A stretch of 22,046 nucleotides of DNA from JBGCDD01 sp045105075 (GTDB lineage: Bacteria; Pseudomonadota; Alphaproteobacteria; Rhodobacterales; Rhodobacteraceae): NCBI GenBank assembly GCA_045105075.1, contig JBGCDD010000209.1:1-22046 (forward strand). The letters run 5' to 3'. Positions 8,021 to 15,036 of the stretch are shown here, piece by piece. The notes under the pieces are model-generated. The model saw only the letters and a list, made by a program, of their open reading frames with translations, made no database searches and was not told where the DNA came from. A program made the translations under genes and the position numbers. The number at the start of each line of letters is the position of its first letter. The stretch's first letter is position 1.

Positions 8021-9019
8021 ATGCTAGGCAAAGATCACGGAAATCAACGCATGAAACCCAAGGCCCGTTCTGAATCCGACATCAATTTCTTTCGGGCTAT
8101 TGAGGTCTTTATGGCCGTCGCCGAGATGCAGCAATTCACCTCTGCGGCGGCCGCCTTGGGCATGACACAATCGGCTGCGTCACAACATCTGCGCAACCTG
8201 GAAAGCGCCTTCAACCTTTCCCTGTTTGATCGCAGCACCCGCCCGGTTGTGTTGACCCATGCCGGTGAAGTCTTGCAGCGCCATGGCTTTCGGATTTTGA
8301 ATGAAATCGAAGATCTGAAGTCCAGCTTGCGCCACCATGATGCATCCGCCCTGCCGGTTTTGCGCATCGGTTTGCTGGCCTCGATCGCAACCACACTCAC
8401 CGCCGATCTGTATGATTTCATCGGCAGCCATCTGGGGATTCCCGAATTGATCCTGTCCGCCGGGCTGTCCACGGATCACCAGGTTGCACTGAACACGCGC
8501 AAAATTGATCTGGCAATCACATCGGAATTGTTCGCCAGTTCTGAGGGTTACCAAGTGTTGCCCATTGCCTCGGAACCTTTTGTTTTGGTCTTGCCAGAAA
8601 GCTATGAGGGGCCTTGCGACGACATTGATCACATATCACGCCACTTGTCGTTGGTGCGATTTGGCGTTGACACGCCGGTCGGCCGGCGCACCGATCAGCA
8701 TTTGCAAAGGTGTCGCCTCAACTTGCCTCGCGCCATCGAGGCCGATCGGTCCTCGATGGTGGTGGCTGGTGTCGTTACCGGCAAATGTTTTGCCATTCTC
8801 ACTCCTTCACTGCTGATTGACGGGGTCGCCGAGGGCATGCCGCTGCGCCTTGCTCCTTTGCCGTTCGCCGGTTTCAAACGCACGTTGCAACTGGTATCAC
8901 GCCGCGAGGATCTGGGCGACATTCCGGCTTTGGTGGCCGACACTTGCCGAATTACTTTGCGCAAAAGCTTCAAGGCCCGGTTTCCAACAATCGCCGACCA
9001 AATCACCTATCATTCCTAG
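8021..9019 (+). CDS. LysR-family transcriptional regulator
   Basis: The 332-residue protein has the standard LysR layout: an N-terminal winged helix-turn-helix (residues about 23-82, core FTSAAAALGMTQSAASQHL at 39-57, then LFDRSTRPVVLTHAG) and a C-terminal effector-binding domain. The ATG at 8021 is chosen because AGAGGAA stands a few bases upstream; an in-frame ATG at 8051 would shorten it by 10 residues. It is divergent from the two flavoprotein genes and lies 110 bases before the methyltransferase gene, the classic position for a LysR that controls both a divergent operon and its own downstream neighbours. The likely co-inducer is the substrate of the pathway or one of its demethylated products; this is inference. 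Confidence 0.92.
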   Translation: MLGKDHGNQRMKPKARSESDINFFRAIEVFMAVAEMQQFTSAAAALGMTQSAASQHLRNLESAFNLSLFDRSTRPVVLTHAGEVLQRHGFRILNEIEDLKSSLRHHDASALPVLRIGLLASIATTLTADLYDFIGSHLGIPELILSAGLSTDHQVALNTRKIDLAITSELFASSEGYQVLPIASEPFVLVLPESYEGPCDDIDHISRHLSLVRFGVDTPVGRRTDQHLQRCRLNLPRAIEADRSSMVVAGVVTGKCFAILTPSLLIDGVAEGMPLRLAPLPFAGFKRTLQLVSRREDLGDIPALVADTCRITLRKSFKARFPTIADQITYHS

Positions 9020-9058
9020 CTAATGCACTTCATTAGCAATTGCGATTTTGGACAATTG
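9019..9058. promoter_or_regulatory. Inverted repeat and paired CAATTG boxes after the LysR gene
   Basis: Just after the LysR stop, GCTAATG (9019-9025) and CATTAGC (9031-9037) form a perfect 7-base stem with a 5-base loop. It is followed by two copies of the palindrome CAATTG at 9037-9042 and 9053-9058, so that ATTG and CAAT halves face each other across 10 bases. There is no T-tract, so a regulator site ahead of the methyltransferase operon is at least as likely as a terminator. Confidence 0.35.
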
Positions 9059-9129
9059 CCCTATCCGACCAGCGGTCTGAACGGCTAGGCTGTACCAACT
9101 GAAACAATGACGTTCGGGATGATGGCACC

Positions 9130-10650
9130 ATGATCAGGCGAGCCGGACGAGAGAAACGGATCCAAGCCAGGGCGAAGAAAAGCGCAGTTTCAGCACCCTA
9201 CGTCACGCGGCGCATTGGATTGGTCAGCCTGATTGACGAGTCCGCCGTCGCGATGATCGAACGGAATGCCGACCGCATTCTTGATCAGATCGGTATGGAC
9301 TTTCGCGGCGATCCAGACACGCTGGAGCTGTTTGCAAAGCACGGCGCACGCGTGTCAGGCGAGCGTGTGCGGTTTGACCCAGGATGGTGCCGCGACAAGA
9401 TCAAAACCGCCCCGTCCGTGTTCACCCAGCACGCGCGAAACCCGCACCGTTCGGTGCAGATCGGTGGTGACGCGCAGGTCTATGCGCCCAGTTTCGGCCC
9501 CCCCTTTGTGCACGATATGGAACGCGGGCGCCGTTATGCCGAATTTGAAGACTTCAAGACCATCACCAAACTGCATCATCAACTAAGCGCGGTTCATCAC
9601 TCTGGCGGTGTGGTGGTCGAACCCGTTGATATCCCAGTTCCTTTGCGCCATTTGCACATGGCACAAGCCCATCTGACCCTGAATGACAAACCGTTCATGG
9701 GCGCGGTTACGGCCCCTGAGCGAGCGCGCGATACGTTGGAGATGTGCAAAATCGCGATGGGCACAGAATTTGTCGACAAGAACTGCGTGCTTTATTCTGT
9801 GGTGAACACCAATGCGCCGCTGGTGATAGATGACACAATGCTGTCGGCGCTCAAAGTTTACGCCGCCGCCGGGCAGTGTACCGTCGTGTCGCCTTTCGTT
9901 TTGGGCGGCGCCATGAGTCCGGTGTCGATTTCGGCCACGCTGGCGCAGGTGCTTGCAGAAGTTTTGGCCTCGGTCGCGTTGATCCAGTTGATCCGCCCCG
10001 GCGCGCCTGCGGTGTTTGGCACGTTTTTCTCGCCGCTTTCGCTGAGGACCGGGGCGCCGACTTTTGGCACACCCGAAGGCACCCAGTTTCAGATGTGTGC
10101 CAAGACGCTGGCGGACCGTTTGGGATTGCCATTCCATTCGGTCGGCGGGTTGACCGCCGCCAAAGTGCCTGATGCACAGGCCGGATACGAAAGTCAGGCG
10201 CAACTGATGGGGGCGGCTTTGGCCGGCGTCAATTTCATCATCCACGCAACGGGCTGTCTCGAAGGGTTGCTGACCACTGGATACGAGAAAATCGTGATGG
10301 ACGCGGACCGATGCGCGGCCATGGCGCGATTTGTGCAGGGTGTCGATTTTTCCGATGCCGATGACGCGATGGAGGCGTTCGCAGAGGTGGAACCAGGCGG
10401 GCATTTTCTGGGCGCAAAGCACACGCTCGACAATTTTGAAACTGCGTTCTGGATGGGTGATATGTCTGACAATGGCACCTACGAACAGTGGACGGCTGAA
10501 GGCGCTTCGTGGCAGCATGAACGGGCGAGCGCGCGGGTGAAAAAGCTGATCACAGACTATGTGCCCCCCGCCATGGATCCAGCAATCGCGCAGGCATTGG
10601 ACGAATTTGTTGCGCGGCGCAGCCGTGAGATTGGGAAAGGACAGTTATGA
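9130..10650 (+). CDS. MttB-family (trimethylamine methyltransferase-like) methyltransferase, non-pyrrolysine type
   Basis: The 506-residue protein belongs to the MttB superfamily (COG5598). It has the basic N-terminal segment (RRAGREKRIQARAK), then NADRILDQIGMDFRGDP and ARVSGERVRFDPG, and central segments such as MGAVTAPERARDTLEMC and GGAMSPVSISATLAQVLAE. Trimethylamine MttB needs pyrrolysine at an in-frame UAG; here the whole frame is read with sense codons, so this is a non-pyrrolysine homologue. Characterised members of that group (MtgB and relatives) move a methyl group from a quaternary amine such as glycine betaine to a corrinoid protein. No corrinoid protein gene lies in the window. 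Its TGA overlaps the ATG of the aminotransferase (ATGA), tying the two together. The inferred role is removal of the first methyl group from an imported quaternary amine. Confidence 0.88.
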   Translation: MIRRAGREKRIQARAKKSAVSAPYVTRRIGLVSLIDESAVAMIERNADRILDQIGMDFRGDPDTLELFAKHGARVSGERVRFDPGWCRDKIKTAPSVFTQHARNPHRSVQIGGDAQVYAPSFGPPFVHDMERGRRYAEFEDFKTITKLHHQLSAVHHSGGVVVEPVDIPVPLRHLHMAQAHLTLNDKPFMGAVTAPERARDTLEMCKIAMGTEFVDKNCVLYSVVNTNAPLVIDDTMLSALKVYAAAGQCTVVSPFVLGGAMSPVSISATLAQVLAEVLASVALIQLIRPGAPAVFGTFFSPLSLRTGAPTFGTPEGTQFQMCAKTLADRLGLPFHSVGGLTAAKVPDAQAGYESQAQLMGAALAGVNFIIHATGCLEGLLTTGYEKIVMDADRCAAMARFVQGVDFSDADDAMEAFAEVEPGGHFLGAKHTLDNFETAFWMGDMSDNGTYEQWTAEGASWQHERASARVKKLITDYVPPAMDPAIAQALDEFVARRSREIGKGQL

Positions 10651-11969
10651 GCGTGCAAACCACCTGGGATGTCTCGGAAACCGCCGCACGGCGAGATCAA
10701 TATTACGCCGCCAGCCAGCGCAAGTTTGTGCCATTCAAAGACCCGATCGTGTTTCAAAAAGGCCAGATGCAATATCTTTGGGATGCTGAAGGGCGCAAAT
10801 ACACCGATCTGTTGGGCATGAACGTGTGCATTTCCGTGGGTCATTCGCACCCCAAGGTCGTGGCTGCTGCGATGGAGCAGGCTCAGACCCTGACCCACTG
10901 CACCACGATGTTTTACCATCCCGTGCCGGCGCATTTCGCCGAAGAATTGGCCGCGACCATGCCCAAAGGGCCCAAGGGCGATGTCGAATGGGTTGTGCAT
11001 TTCACCAATTCCGGCTCGGAAGCGATTGATTTGGCGATGACAATGGCGCGTGGCTACACTGGCAATCTGGATCTTTTGGCGCTGCGCTCGGCCTATCACG
11101 GACCGACGGCCTCGGCACAATCAATCACCGGGATCAGCAGCTGGCGCCATCCTGGCATGCCCGGAAACGTCGCCTTTGTGCCCGATCCAAACCAGTACCG
11201 GGGTATTTTCGGCGAAAACGTCGGCGCAGCCCCCTATCTTGAGGAAATCGAGCGGACGATTTTGACTGCGACCACTGGCAAGGTTGCGGGTATCTTTGTC
11301 GAAAGCGTTCAAGGCTATGGCGGTGTGATCCAAATGCCCCCCGGTTATATGTCAGGCGCGGCCGAGCGGGTGCGCGCGGCGGGCGGCCTTTACATCGCCG
11401 ATGAGGTGCAATCCGGGTTTGGCCGCACCGGCGATCACATGTGGGGGTTTGAAGCCGACGGGGTCATCCCGGATATCGTCGTGATGGCCAAAGGCATTGG
11501 CAATGGCTTTCCATTGGGTGCGGTCGTGGCGCGCAAACATGTGGCGGCTCCGATGGCCGAAAAGTTCATGTTCCACACCTACGGCGCCAACCCCACGGCT
11601 TGCGCCGCCGGACGCGCAGTGCTTGAGGTTATCGCAGAAGACAAGGTGCAACAAAATGCCAAAACGGTCGGCAGCGCCTTGTTCGCCTGTCTTCAGGATC
11701 TCAAGGCCAAATGGCCCGCGATCGGCGATGTGCGCGGCAGCGGGTTGATGTTGGCCATCGAAATGGTGAAGGACCGCAAGACCAAGGAACCAGATGCCGC
11801 GACCACCTCGGCCGTGTTTGAAGCCAGTCGCGACAGCGGATTGATCCTGTCAAAATCCGGCCCGCATCAATCCTGTCTTCGCATGGTGCCGCCGATGTGC
11901 CTGTCCATGGAGGATGTCGAAACCGTTGCCGAAGGTTTGGATCGCGCGTTCGCCAAGGCGACAGGCTAG
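10647..11969 (+). CDS. Class III PLP-dependent aminotransferase (AGXT2-like)
   Basis: The 440-residue protein has the class III (omega-type) aminotransferase fold. Cofactor-binding landmarks are FTNSGSEAIDLA near residue 120, YIADEVQSGFGRTG with Asp252 for the pyridine nitrogen, and VVMAKGIGNGFPLGAVV with Lys282 as the Schiff-base lysine. Overall it resembles alanine-glyoxylate aminotransferase 2, a group that also includes enzymes for beta- and omega-amino acids. It starts inside the stop of the methyltransferase gene, so it belongs to the same operon. In context it would deaminate the primary amine left after three demethylations, giving an aldehyde or keto acid, with pyruvate or glyoxylate as likely acceptor. 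The substrate cannot be fixed from sequence. About 140 non-coding bases follow before the SDR gene, with a short TACCA/TGGTA dyad at 12031-12044. Confidence 0.9.
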   Translation: MSVQTTWDVSETAARRDQYYAASQRKFVPFKDPIVFQKGQMQYLWDAEGRKYTDLLGMNVCISVGHSHPKVVAAAMEQAQTLTHCTTMFYHPVPAHFAEELAATMPKGPKGDVEWVVHFTNSGSEAIDLAMTMARGYTGNLDLLALRSAYHGPTASAQSITGISSWRHPGMPGNVAFVPDPNQYRGIFGENVGAAPYLEEIERTILTATTGKVAGIFVESVQGYGGVIQMPPGYMSGAAERVRAAGGLYIADEVQSGFGRTGDHMWGFEADGVIPDIVVMAKGIGNGFPLGAVVARKHVAAPMAEKFMFHTYGANPTACAAGRAVLEVIAEDKVQQNAKTVGSALFACLQDLKAKWPAIGDVRGSGLMLAIEMVKDRKTKEPDAATTSAVFEASRDSGLILSKSGPHQSCLRMVPPMCLSMEDVETVAEGLDRAFAKATG

Positions 11970-12107
11970 GTTCGGCAGGGGCATGCCACGTTAAAGATCG
12001 CACATTTGGCGTCACGAAAACGGGCCCAGGTACCATGCGTGGTAAAACCGCTTTCAAGGCTGCGTTAAACACCTATGCTGGCGGAGATCCCGCTGGAAAG
12101 GCGTTGC

Positions 12108-12902
12108 ATGACGACCCGCGCGACACAGGACATGTTTCTAACCAACCGTTCGGCGATTGTGACGGGCGGGCAATCCGGGATCGGTGCCGCAATCGCGCGG
12201 CGGCTGGCTGAACATGGGGCACATGTGTCCGTGGGCTCGCGGCGCACCGTGCCGCATCAGGCCGCCTTCGCAGATCTCCAGACGCACATTCACCCCGCCC
12301 CGCTTGATGTCACAGATGTTGACAGCATTGCCCAGTTCGTCGCCGCTTCGGAACAGGCCATTGGGCCACCTGATATTCTGGTCAACGCCGCAGGCATGAC
12401 CGCCGAACAGGGTGTCGTTGGCCATTCTGACGCGCTTTGGGCCCAGATCCTTCAAACCAACCTGACCGGCGCTTTCCAAATGACCCGCGCCGTGTTGCCC
12501 GGCATGATTGCACAAAACTGGGGCCGGATCATCAACATCGGCTCGACCGCAGCCTCAGTCGGCTGGAAAGATAACCCGGCCTATTGCGCCTCCAAGGCCG
12601 GGCTTTTGGGGCTGACACGCTGCGTCGCACTTGAGGGAGCGCCACACAGCGTTGGTTGCACAATGATCAGCCCGACGTGGGTCGAAACAGATCTGATGCA
12701 CGACAACACAAACCAAATCGCCCTCCGCGAGGGTCTGGGACGCACAGGCGATGATATCATGTCCGAGATCATTGCCAGCAATCCGCAAAATCGCATGATC
12801 CAGGCCAATGAGGTGGCCGCAACCGCCCTGTTCCTATGCCAAGACGACGCGCTGGGGCTATCGATGGATGATATAAAAATTACCGGAGGAGCCTTGTGGT
12901 AA
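12108..12902 (+). CDS. Short-chain dehydrogenase/reductase (SDR), NADP(H)-type
   Basis: The 264-residue classical SDR has the cofactor motif TGGQSGIG at 19-26, NAAG after strand 4, and the catalytic set Ser146, Tyr159 and Lys163 (YCASK). After strand 2 the sequence reads VGSRR, with basic residues and no acidic residue, which in this family usually means NADP(H) rather than NAD(H); a reductive role is therefore more likely. The ATG at 12108 is chosen because GGAAAGG stands six bases upstream; the frame extends to an ATG at 12075 with no good binding site. Lying between the aminotransferase and the importer genes, it would act on the carbonyl product of the transamination. It resembles FabG/3-hydroxyacid dehydrogenase-like enzymes in general and cannot be assigned a substrate. 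Confidence 0.88.
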   Translation: MTTRATQDMFLTNRSAIVTGGQSGIGAAIARRLAEHGAHVSVGSRRTVPHQAAFADLQTHIHPAPLDVTDVDSIAQFVAASEQAIGPPDILVNAAGMTAEQGVVGHSDALWAQILQTNLTGAFQMTRAVLPGMIAQNWGRIINIGSTAASVGWKDNPAYCASKAGLLGLTRCVALEGAPHSVGCTMISPTWVETDLMHDNTNQIALREGLGRTGDDIMSEIIASNPQNRMIQANEVAATALFLCQDDALGLSMDDIKITGGALW

Positions 12903-12951
12903 GGTTTCGCCGGTGTGCTATTAACAACGTTCAACCTGTGAGGAAAAAACG

Positions 12952-13917
12952 ATGAAAAAAACAAGTATGCTGACAACTTATGCGGGTCTGGCGGCTTTCG
13001 CGCTGGCCAGCAGCGCATCGGCGGCCGACCTTGGGGCCACAGACGAGCCAATCAAACTGGCCATCAACGAATGGACCGGCCAGCATATTTCGACCCACGT
13101 GGCCGGTCAGATCCTCGAAGGCATGGGCTATTCGATCGAATATGTCACCGCCGGCAACTACCCCCAGCACACGGCCCTGGCGGACGGCGATCTGCACGCC
13201 ACGCTTGAGGTCTGGACCAACAATGTCGGCGATATCTATCCCAAGATGAAGGACGCCGGCAAAATCGTTGACATCGGCCCTCTGGGTCTGGAGACGCGCG
13301 AAGGCTGGGTCTATCCCAAGCACATGGAAGAGATTTGCCCCGGCTTGCCTGATTGGAACGCATTGGTGGCCTGTCAGGAAAAGCTGGTGACCGGCGAAAC
13401 CTTCCCGAATGGCCGCATTCTGTCCTATCCTGCTGATTGGGGCACGCGCTCGGCTGATATCATCAAAAGTCTGGATATTCCGTTCAAGGCCATCCCGGCT
13501 GGATCCGAAGGCGCGTTGGTTGCAGAAATGAAGGCAGCAGATGCGCGCAAAAAGCCGCTGGTCATGATGTTCTGGTCGCCCCATTGGGTGTTTGCCGATG
13601 TCGACGCGGAATGGGTCGAACTGCCCGCCTATGATCCGGCTTGCGACACCGATCCGGCCTGGGGACCAAACCCAAATGCAACCGGCGATTGCGGCGTCGA
13701 AGCACCTGTGACGATGAAGGTTGCGTGGTCGGGCTTCGAAGAAAAATGGCCCGCTGCCTGGAAAGTTCTCGAGGCGTATTCCTTTGAAACCTCGACCCAG
13801 GAAATCATGATGAAGGCCATCGATCAGGGCGGCGAAAAGATCGAAGACGTTGTTGCCGCTTGGGTTGCGGACAACAAATCGGTTTGGACCCCTTGGGTGA
13901 ACGCCGCCACTCAGTAA
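12952..13917 (+). CDS. Periplasmic substrate-binding protein of a betaine-type ABC importer (OpuAC/ProX-like)
   Basis: The 321-residue protein begins with a clear Sec signal peptide: Lys2-Lys3, a hydrophobic stretch, and ASSASA with cleavage expected after Ala24. The mature part matches the OpuAC family of glycine betaine and quaternary-amine binding proteins: INEWTGQHIS, GDLHATLEVW, then SYPADWGTRS and MMFWSPHWVF. The Trp residues are the kind that form the cation-pi box for a trimethylammonium group. The C-terminal half has a cysteine-containing insert (YDPACDTDPAW, GDCGVEAP), possibly a disulfide. A strong ribosome-binding site (GTGAGGAAAA) precedes the ATG. With the next two genes it forms a complete importer and links the cluster to a quaternary or methylated amine taken up from outside, as a nutrient or an osmoprotectant. 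Confidence 0.92.
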   Translation: MKKTSMLTTYAGLAAFALASSASAADLGATDEPIKLAINEWTGQHISTHVAGQILEGMGYSIEYVTAGNYPQHTALADGDLHATLEVWTNNVGDIYPKMKDAGKIVDIGPLGLETREGWVYPKHMEEICPGLPDWNALVACQEKLVTGETFPNGRILSYPADWGTRSADIIKSLDIPFKAIPAGSEGALVAEMKAADARKKPLVMMFWSPHWVFADVDAEWVELPAYDPACDTDPAWGPNPNATGDCGVEAPVTMKVAWSGFEEKWPAAWKVLEAYSFETSTQEIMMKAIDQGGEKIEDVVAAWVADNKSVWTPWVNAATQ

Positions 13918-13931
13918 CCTCTGATGCCAGC

Positions 13932-13957
13932 GTGACCCTGATTGATTTCGGGGTCAC
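13932..13957 (+). promoter_or_regulatory. Hairpin between binding-protein and ATPase genes
   Basis: GTGACCC (13932-13938) pairs perfectly with GGGTCAC (13951-13957) around a 12-base loop, 15 bases after the binding-protein stop. There is no clear T-tract. Hairpins in this place often stabilise the upstream binding-protein message or partly stop transcription, giving more binding protein than ATPase; here that is inferred. Confidence 0.45.
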
Positions 13958-13980
13958 ACCTTTGCGTCAGGAGTAAACGC

Positions 13981-15036
13981 ATGTCGCCAAAATCCCGTCC
14001 CAAACTGTCCGTTCGCAATCTTTGGAAGATTTACGGGGCCGATCCCGCCGGGATCGCAGCAGCGTTCACCGACAACATGCCGCTGGCCAAACGCCTGGAG
14101 CACGTGCGCAGCAACAACCATTTCGTGGCCGCCGCCGACGTCAGCTTTGACGTGCCCGAGGGCAACATCTTTGTGGTTATGGGCCTGTCGGGGTCCGGCA
14201 AATCCACTGTTTTGCGTGCAATCGCGCGTCTGGCGGAACCGACCCTTGGTCAGGTCATGCTCGATGATATCGACCTCACCCGCGCCAACCAAAAAGAATT
14301 GATCGAAATTCGCCGTCACAAAATGGGCATGGTGTTTCAGGGTTTTGGCCTTTTGCCGCATCTCACCGTGATCCAAAACGTAGCATTTCCACTAAAGGCG
14401 CAGCGCCAACCCCGTGCTGAACGGCGCGAACGGGCCGCCAAGATGATCGAACTGGTCGGACTTGCGGGCAAAGAAGACGCCTATCCGCACGAGTTGTCAG
14501 GCGGGCAGCAACAGAGGGTTGGCATCGCACGCTCGCTCGCGGTTGAACCCGAAGTCTGGTTCCTGGACGAGCCGTTTTCCGCGCTTGATCCGCTCATTCG
14601 TGCCCAGATGCAGGACGAATTCCTGCGCCTGCAAACCCAGCTGCACAAGACAATCGTGTTCGTCACCCACGACTTTATGGAAGCTCTGAAACTGGCCGAC
14701 AACATCTGCATTATGAAAGACGGCGAGATCGTGCAGATCGGCACACCTGCCGACATCGTGCTGAACCCGGCCAATGACTATGTGCGCGAATTTGTCGGCA
14801 ACGTGCCTTTGGCAAATGTCCTGTGCGCACGTGATCTAATGGACCCGCCGTGGGACATCACCGCATCCCATCCGCGCGTGGCAGAAGACGCCGTGCTTGA
14901 GGACGCGATCAAACTGTTTGATGAACACACCGAAACTGTGGATGTGATCAATGCCCAAGGCGAGGTCATAGGGTCGCTTCATCCGTTGGCCGTTATTCGC
15001 GGGCTTTACCATGATGATTGCGGGCGCGGCGCATGA
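13981..15036 (+). CDS. ABC importer ATPase, ProV-like, for betaine-type substrates
   Basis: The 351-residue protein has all ATPase motifs: Walker A GLSGSGKST at 68-76 (Lys74), Q-loop FQGFGLLPH, signature LSGGQQQRVGIA starting at 172, Walker B with Asp196-Glu197 (WFLDEPFSALDP), and the switch His in VFVTHDF. The N-terminal extension (VRNLWKIYG to the LEHVRSNNH segment) is typical of ProV/OpuAA. After about residue 275 there is only a short CBS-like tail with one recognisable repeat (MDPPWDITASHPRVAEDAVL, then ETVDVINAQGEVIGSL), shorter than the tandem CBS module of osmosensing ProV proteins. The ATG at 13981 has CAGGAG 10 bases upstream; an upstream TTG at 13942 is less likely. It ends in an ATGA overlap with the permease. 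Confidence 0.92.
   Translation: MSPKSRPKLSVRNLWKIYGADPAGIAAAFTDNMPLAKRLEHVRSNNHFVAAADVSFDVPEGNIFVVMGLSGSGKSTVLRAIARLAEPTLGQVMLDDIDLTRANQKELIEIRRHKMGMVFQGFGLLPHLTVIQNVAFPLKAQRQPRAERRERAAKMIELVGLAGKEDAYPHELSGGQQQRVGIARSLAVEPEVWFLDEPFSALDPLIRAQMQDEFLRLQTQLHKTIVFVTHDFMEALKLADNICIMKDGEIVQIGTPADIVLNPANDYVREFVGNVPLANVLCARDLMDPPWDITASHPRVAEDAVLEDAIKLFDEHTETVDVINAQGEVIGSLHPLAVIRGLYHDDCGRGA

Noticed and set aside
9583..10518. A 311-codon open frame antisense to the methyltransferase gene
   Set aside because: It is a GC-driven shadow of a strongly conserved gene; its translation is rich in Arg, His and Gln and has no family features.
9130..10650. Pyrrolysine-type trimethylamine methyltransferase
   Set aside because: No in-frame UAG codon is present anywhere in the gene.
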